Positions 34,673 through 38,893 of a stretch of 38,893 nt of DNA are shown here, piece by piece; within the stretch, counting starts at the first letter, position 1; the number at the start of each line of letters is the position of its first letter. The stretch is from NCBI GenBank assembly GCA_015661185.1, contig JACVXU010000016.1, positions 4,860-43,752 of the forward strand, read 5' to 3'. The stretch comes from Bacteroidota bacterium. Its GTDB lineage: Bacteria > Bacteroidota > Ignavibacteria > UBA10030. The notes beneath the pieces were generated by a model. It was not told the DNA's origin. It was given only the letters and a program-made list of their open reading frames with translations, and searched no databases. A program made the position numbers and the translations under genes.

Positions 34673-34702
34673 TTGACATTGGCGCCACGATAGATATATT
34701 CA
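34673..34702 (+). promoter_or_regulatory. Promoter of the rel operon
   Basis: TTG (34673-34675), 19 bases, TATATTCA (34695-34702), 27 bases before the ATG. It also reads as a good sigma-70 pair, TTGACA-N16-TATATT. Confidence 0.6.
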
Positions 34703-34729
34703 GGAATTGGGTGGCGGACGGGCAATTGG

Positions 34730-36913
34730 ATGGTTGATGCACAGTTCAAAAATAAGCTTGATGATCTTCTGAGCGTCTGCCGCAAAAACCTCCGGGCGGT
34801 GGATGAAGATCTGATTACTCGGGCCTTCACGCTGAGCCTGAATGCGCACAAGAATGACCTGCGTGCCTCGGGCGAGCCGTATTTCTACCACCCATATGAG
34901 GTGGCGATGATCGTGGCAAAGGAAATCCCTCTCGATGATGTCTCCGTTGCGAGCGCCCTCTTGCACGATGTTGTCGAAGATACAACGTTTGATCTGAAGG
35001 ATATCCGAGCGGAATTCGGAGGCACAGTGGCCGACATCGTCGACGGTGCCACGAAAATCACGGACATTTTTCGGAGTCACGAGGTAACGCAAGCAGAGAG
35101 CTACCGGAAGCTCCTCTTGTCGATGGTCAACGATGTTCGCGTCATGCTCATTAAGTTCGCAGATCGTCTCCACAACATGCGTACGCTGGAGTACCTTCCC
35201 CCCGAAAAGCAGCAGCGACTGGCGCGGGAAACACTCGACATCTACGCCCCCTTCGCACATCGCTTTGGTCTCGCAAAAGTCAAATGGGAGCTCGAAGACC
35301 TATCGTTCAAGTTCCTCCATCGGCCTGAGTATGATCAAATCGCGCGACAGCTGAAATCTCGTCGGCGTGAGCGCGAGCATTACATCAAGAAGTTCGTTGG
35401 CCCGATTGAAAAGAGGTTGGACGAGGAAGGAGTATCGTTCGAGCTCGAAGGACGTCCGAAACACCTGTTTAGTATCTACAACAAGATGGTCCGACGGAGC
35501 AAACCACTTGACGAAATCTATGACCTGTTTGCCGTCCGGTTCATACTTGATACGAAGGACAATAACGATTGCTTCCTCGTGTATGGTGTCATCTCTGAGA
35601 TGAACAAGCCGATCCCGGAACGATTCAAGGACTACATTTCGATTCCAAAGAAGAACGGTTATCAGTCTATCCATACGACCGTCGTCGGCCCGGGGGGCAA
35701 ATTGGTTGAAGTTCAGATTCGTACGCGCGCCATGCACGAGATCGCTGAAAAAGGGGTTGCGGCGCATTGGATGTACAAGGAGAGCAAGGGCTCCATCGAC
35801 AAGGAGCTCGAGCAATGGGTGAGTTGGGTACGGGAGATATTCGAGCAGAAGAATGAGGATACGCCGAAAGAACTCCTCGAGAGCTTCAAGCTGAATCTCT
35901 ATCAAGACGAGATCTATGTCTTTACTCCGAAGGGGGATCTCAGGATCCTTCCCCGTAATGCTACGCCCGTCGATTTTGCATTCGAAATCCATTCAAACGT
36001 CGGTTTCCATTGCATCGGCGCGAAGGTCAATGGACGCATCGTTCCACTCAACACGTTGCTTCGAAGCGGCGATCAGTTGGAGATCATTACCTCAAAAAAT
36101 CAAAACCCGAATCCGGATTGGGACAAGTTCGTCGTCACCCACAAGGCAAGGGCTCATATCAGACGTTGGATTCACGAGGAAGAGCGGAAGAGAGCGGACG
36201 TGGGAAAAGACATTTGGGACAAAAAACTCAAGAGACATAAGCTGCACTTCAGCGAAGATGATCTCTTGAAGGTCATCCACAACGCCAGGGTGGAGAACCT
36301 CCAGAAGTTTTACATTGAGATAGCGGAGGACCGCCTTGATCCTGACATTTTCATCGAAGACATGATCGTTCGACCGAAGACCGCAACCGAGGATGGCGCC
36401 AAGGCCGAGGATGAAACAGGATCTTTGTTCAGGAAGTTTATCACATCCGCGCGGGAACTGACGAGTGGGATCTCCCTTCTTGGGACAACCGATAATTTCC
36501 TGCATCAATACGCCAAGTGCTGCAATCCAATCCCGGGGGACGAGATTGTTGGATTTGTAACGATAGGTGAAGGGATCAAGGTCCATCGGAAAGACTGCAA
36601 AAACGTGATCTCGAAGAGGATGGCTGAAAGTGAGCGTATTGTCGACGTTAGCTGGCCGCTGGCCAACGCGGCAGATTTCATTGTAGCGATACGGGTGTAC
36701 GGGAAGGACAGGTCAGGTTTGTTGAGCGACGTGACGCACGCGATTTCGTCGTATCAGAATACGAATATCCGGAGCGTGAACATCGATTCGAGAGCATCAT
36801 TGTTCGAAGGGCAGATCATTCTGTTCGTGAAGAATACTGAACACCTCTCACGTGTCGTCGATAAGATCAGACGTGTTCCGGGAATTCTCGAAGTTGAACG
36901 GTTTTTCGGATGA
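34730..36913 (+). CDS. rel: Bifunctional (p)ppGpp synthetase/hydrolase Rel
   Basis: This is the stringent-response enzyme. The HD hydrolase domain has H54 (YFYHPYEV) and H79-D80 (ALLHDVVEDT). The synthetase domain carries RFKDYISIPKKNGYQSIHTTV, where RFKD is the RXKD form typical of bifunctional enzymes. A TGS domain (IYVFTPKGDLRILPRNATPVDFAF), a conserved cysteine region (YAKCCNPIPGDEIVGF, then RKDCKNV) and an ACT domain (VAIRVYGKDRSGLLSDVTHAIS) follow. At 727 residues the length is standard. It has its own promoter and begins a run with ruvX and mtgA. Confidence 0.96.
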   Translation: MVDAQFKNKLDDLLSVCRKNLRAVDEDLITRAFTLSLNAHKNDLRASGEPYFYHPYEVAMIVAKEIPLDDVSVASALLHDVVEDTTFDLKDIRAEFGGTVADIVDGATKITDIFRSHEVTQAESYRKLLLSMVNDVRVMLIKFADRLHNMRTLEYLPPEKQQRLARETLDIYAPFAHRFGLAKVKWELEDLSFKFLHRPEYDQIARQLKSRRREREHYIKKFVGPIEKRLDEEGVSFELEGRPKHLFSIYNKMVRRSKPLDEIYDLFAVRFILDTKDNNDCFLVYGVISEMNKPIPERFKDYISIPKKNGYQSIHTTVVGPGGKLVEVQIRTRAMHEIAEKGVAAHWMYKESKGSIDKELEQWVSWVREIFEQKNEDTPKELLESFKLNLYQDEIYVFTPKGDLRILPRNATPVDFAFEIHSNVGFHCIGAKVNGRIVPLNTLLRSGDQLEIITSKNQNPNPDWDKFVVTHKARAHIRRWIHEEERKRADVGKDIWDKKLKRHKLHFSEDDLLKVIHNARVENLQKFYIEIAEDRLDPDIFIEDMIVRPKTATEDGAKAEDETGSLFRKFITSARELTSGISLLGTTDNFLHQYAKCCNPIPGDEIVGFVTIGEGIKVHRKDCKNVISKRMAESERIVDVSWPLANAADFIVAIRVYGKDRSGLLSDVTHAISSYQNTNIRSVNIDSRASLFEGQIILFVKNTEHLSRVVDKIRRVPGILEVERFFG

Positions 36914-36929
36914 GGCGGAATTCTTAGTT

Positions 36930-37382
36930 ATGGACCAGACATTCGAACAGCAGAAACGGATCATGGGACTTGATTTTGGAACCACTCGCATTGGAATATC
37001 CCTTAGCGACCCGCTCCAAATCATAGCCAAGCCGTTTACCACAATCGAAAACGGGCGCGGCATGATTGGTGAAATCCGTGTAATTGTTCGAGACGAAAAT
37101 GTCGGACTCATCGTCGTCGGTATGCCCTTGAACCTCAAAGGCGAAAAAGGCAAGAAGGCCCAGGAAGTCGATGAGTTCATTGGAAAGATCAGAGATGCAA
37201 TTCACGTGGAAGTGATACACTGGGATGAGCGATTTACGACACTCATTGCCCATCAGACTCTCCTGAGCATGGGCACGAAGCGAGAAGAGAGGCGCACGAA
37301 AAAGGGAAGAGTGGACTCAATGGCTGCCGCGATCCTGCTTCAGGGCTTTCTTGATAGCCGGAAACGATCCTTGAGTTGTTAG
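36930..37382 (+). CDS. ruvX: RuvX/YqgF, putative pre-16S rRNA nuclease
   Basis: YqgF-type RNase H-fold nucleases process the 16S rRNA 5' end and were earlier called Holliday junction resolvases. IMGLDFGTTRIGISLSDP provides the first catalytic Asp, LIVVGMPLNLKGEKGKKAQEVDEF the middle motif, and HWDERFTTLIAHQTL, then KGRVDSMAAAILLQGFL, the last acidic residues. ATG 36930 gives 150 residues; an ATG at 36963 directly before GLDFG is an alternative. The track start at 36852 lies inside rel. It starts 16 bases after rel. Confidence 0.92.
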   Translation: MDQTFEQQKRIMGLDFGTTRIGISLSDPLQIIAKPFTTIENGRGMIGEIRVIVRDENVGLIVVGMPLNLKGEKGKKAQEVDEFIGKIRDAIHVEVIHWDERFTTLIAHQTLLSMGTKREERRTKKGRVDSMAAAILLQGFLDSRKRSLSC

Positions 37383-37384
37383 AA

Positions 37385-38125
37385 ATGGAACCTAGTGAAG
37401 CTGTTCGTTCCTGGGGCCAGAGGCTCCTCTCCTGGGTCCACACTCATAAAGTGTGGAGTTTCATTATTGCCATCGGTTTGTGGCTCACCGTGGAGTTTGG
37501 TGCTCTTCCATTCGGGAACATTCGTCAACTGAAGATCTCGAATCCCAGCGAGACTGCCTTCATGCGCGAACACCGGGAGGCGGCAGAGCGGGAAGGGAAA
37601 CCGTTCCGGAAGATCCAACGGTGGATTTCTCTCGGCAAGATTCCGAAAGACGTTATCAATGCGGTCATTGTTGCGGAGGACGGCACGTTTTGGGCTCACG
37701 GCGGATTTGACTGGTTCGAATTTCGGGAGTCAATCGAGCGCAACGTGAAGGAAGGTCGGGCGGCCCGCGGTGCGAGCACCATCACACAGCAACTTGTGAA
37801 GAATCTCTATCTTTCTCCATCAAAGAACCCGCTCCGGAAGCTCAAAGAGTGGGTCTTGACTTGGTACATGGAGCAGACACTAAGTAAACATCGAATCCTC
37901 GAATTGTACTTGAACCTCATCGAGTGGGGAAGAGGGATTTACGGAATCGAAGCTTCAGCACAGGAATATTTTGGGAAATCCGCCTCGATGCTTTCTCGTG
38001 ACGAAGCGGCTCGTCTCGCTGCGGTCATCCCAAATCCGCGACGGTTTCGTGTTGACAAAGAAACCAGGTATCTGGAACGGCGGTCTCAGCTCATTTTGAG
38101 CAGGATGGCTGCCCGAGGTCTCTGA
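37385..38125 (+). CDS. mtgA: Monofunctional peptidoglycan glycosyltransferase
   Basis: MtgA polymerises lipid II into glycan strands without a transpeptidase domain. One N-terminal membrane segment (about residues 25-42) anchors a GT51 domain: VIVAEDGTFWAHGGFDWFEF with the catalytic Glu, GASTITQQLVKNLYLSPSKNPLRKLKEW, and ILELYLNLIEWGRGIYGIEASAQEYFGKSA. The protein ends at about 246 residues, confirming it is monofunctional. ATG 37385 is chosen over the track's TTG 37376, which overlaps the ruvX stop. It is close behind ruvX, likely in the same transcript. Confidence 0.94.
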   Translation: MEPSEAVRSWGQRLLSWVHTHKVWSFIIAIGLWLTVEFGALPFGNIRQLKISNPSETAFMREHREAAEREGKPFRKIQRWISLGKIPKDVINAVIVAEDGTFWAHGGFDWFEFRESIERNVKEGRAARGASTITQQLVKNLYLSPSKNPLRKLKEWVLTWYMEQTLSKHRILELYLNLIEWGRGIYGIEASAQEYFGKSASMLSRDEAARLAAVIPNPRRFRVDKETRYLERRSQLILSRMAARGL

Positions 38126-38141
38126 CAGTACTTCGGAGTAG

Positions 38142-38798
38142 ATGATGACCAACAAAGAGTTGCTCTTGCTCCTGGAAGAGGGTGAGGGGTTCAAACTTGA
38201 GTTTAAGAGGAAAGTAACGACGCCCGAGAAGATTGCAAGAGCCCTCATCGGCTTCGCGAATACGAAGGGGGGGACGATTCTCTTTGGTGTAGATGATGAC
38301 AGGACAATTGTCGGCGTCGAAAGCGAGAAGTCCGAAGTCGAGATGATCCTGACAGCCGGGCTGGTCTATTGCGATCCGCCCATTGAGCCCACCATCGAGA
38401 TTATTTCGTATCGCGGGAAAGACGTTTTGCAAGTGACTGTCGATGAGAGCACGCAGAAGCCGCATAGCTTGATCCTTGACAATGACGGATCAAGTGATAC
38501 GGATACGAAGGTCCTGATTCGAGTGAAAGACAAGACGGTGATCGCGAGCAAGGAGGTAGTCAAGATACTACGCTCTGAGAGTCCTGAAGCTCCACCTTTA
38601 AGAATCAGGATCGGAGATACCGAGCGCAGCGTGCTTGACTATCTTGACACGAATGAAAAAATAACGGTAAGGGAATTCGGACATCTGGCGAATATTTCGA
38701 ATCGGCGTGCTTCACGGGTTCTGATCCAACTCGTACGCGCGGGAGTGCTGAGGATTCACACCCACGAAAAGGAAGACTTCTACACACTTGCCTACTAG
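38142..38798 (+). CDS. AlbA_2/Schlafen-type DNA-binding domain protein
   Basis: The 218-residue protein begins with an AlbA_2 (divergent AAA-4, Schlafen-like) domain: EGFKLEFKRKVTTPEKIARALIGFANTKGGTILFGVDDDRTIVG (about residues 14-57). A winged-helix C-terminus follows (KITVREFGHLANISNRRASRVLIQLVRAGVLRIHTHEKEDFYTLAY, about 175-218). This layout is common in transcription-regulator-like proteins of unknown target. It lies 17 bases after mtgA. Start could be ATG 38142 or the following ATG 38145. Confidence 0.8.
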   Translation: MMTNKELLLLLEEGEGFKLEFKRKVTTPEKIARALIGFANTKGGTILFGVDDDRTIVGVESEKSEVEMILTAGLVYCDPPIEPTIEIISYRGKDVLQVTVDESTQKPHSLILDNDGSSDTDTKVLIRVKDKTVIASKEVVKILRSESPEAPPLRIRIGDTERSVLDYLDTNEKITVREFGHLANISNRRASRVLIQLVRAGVLRIHTHEKEDFYTLAY

Positions 38799-38851
38799 AG
38801 ACGCGGCCGACAAGTCCTGCCACCAAGACACGAAGACGTCTATTGAAAACA

Positions 38852-38893
38852 ATGTCAAGAGAAAAGAGTACTCCCGATACAAAAGTGATGCTT
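38852..38893 (+). CDS. Possible start of a further gene, cut by the window end
   Basis: An ATG at 38852 opens a frame (MSREKSTPDTKVML) that runs to the window edge. Only 14 codons are visible and the ribosome binding site is weak, so this is a guess that a gene begins here. It cannot be named. Confidence 0.25.
   Translation, partial: MSREKSTPDTKVML

Noticed and set aside
1-38893. CRISPR array, insertion sequence or prophage
   Set aside because: No regularly spaced repeats, transposase, integrase or phage structural gene was seen.

Overview
The window is an ordinary-looking stretch of bacterial chromosome with moderate GC and dense, mostly plus-strand operons. It shows no phage, insertion sequence or CRISPR array. 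Several features point to the Bacteroidota/Chlorobiota/Ignavibacteria assemblage (an inference; no 16S is present). Eight upstream regions share TTG-N19-21-TAnnTttg, the Bacteroidota-type sigma promoter. There are two bacillithiol genes (bshA, bshB1), a large outer-membrane beta-barrel protein of the kind seen in that group, and tRNA genes without an encoded CCA.

Layout. 1-145 (minus) is the 5' part of bshB1. 407-3776 is a tightly coupled xseA-xseB-dxs operon, followed by a Gfo/Idh/MocA oxidoreductase. 4888-8276 holds a SAM hydrolase (DUF62), ribD, a class A beta-lactamase-like serine hydrolase and ribE, overlapping or nearly so. 8280-9051 is an unrecognised gene that appears to be split by a frameshift. 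9136-10320 holds secG, tRNA-Lys(CTT), a hairpin-rich gene-poor stretch, a small GIY-YIG protein and tRNA-Leu(CAA). 10402-13941 encodes a 1179-residue outer-membrane protein. 14220-16448 is a PcrA/UvrD helicase, converging exactly on a small PD-(D/E)XK-like gene and bshA (both minus).

18589-26327 is a complete SUF iron-sulfur cluster region: an Rrf2 regulator, an unknown 122-residue protein, sufB, sufC, sufD, sufS, sufU, an A-type carrier and sufT, then superoxide dismutase and a strong terminator. 26453-31374 holds an exported M28-family peptidase with an altered metal site, a zinc-ribbon protein, folP, a family 2 glycosyltransferase, pcm and miaA. After tRNA-Pro(CGG) come der, upp, an exported TPR protein, a bifunctional Rel (p)ppGpp enzyme, ruvX, mtgA and an AlbA_2/Schlafen-type protein.

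Most genes are housekeeping. The parts that deserve attention are: the structured element between tRNA-Lys and the GIY-YIG gene, which carries repeats of the tRNA-Lys 3' end; the unknown cysteine-free protein inside the SUF operon; the M28 protein lacking a zinc-ligand glutamate; the frameshifted gene after ribE; the terminator hairpin at the predicted secG transcription start; and the unusually uniform promoter set.
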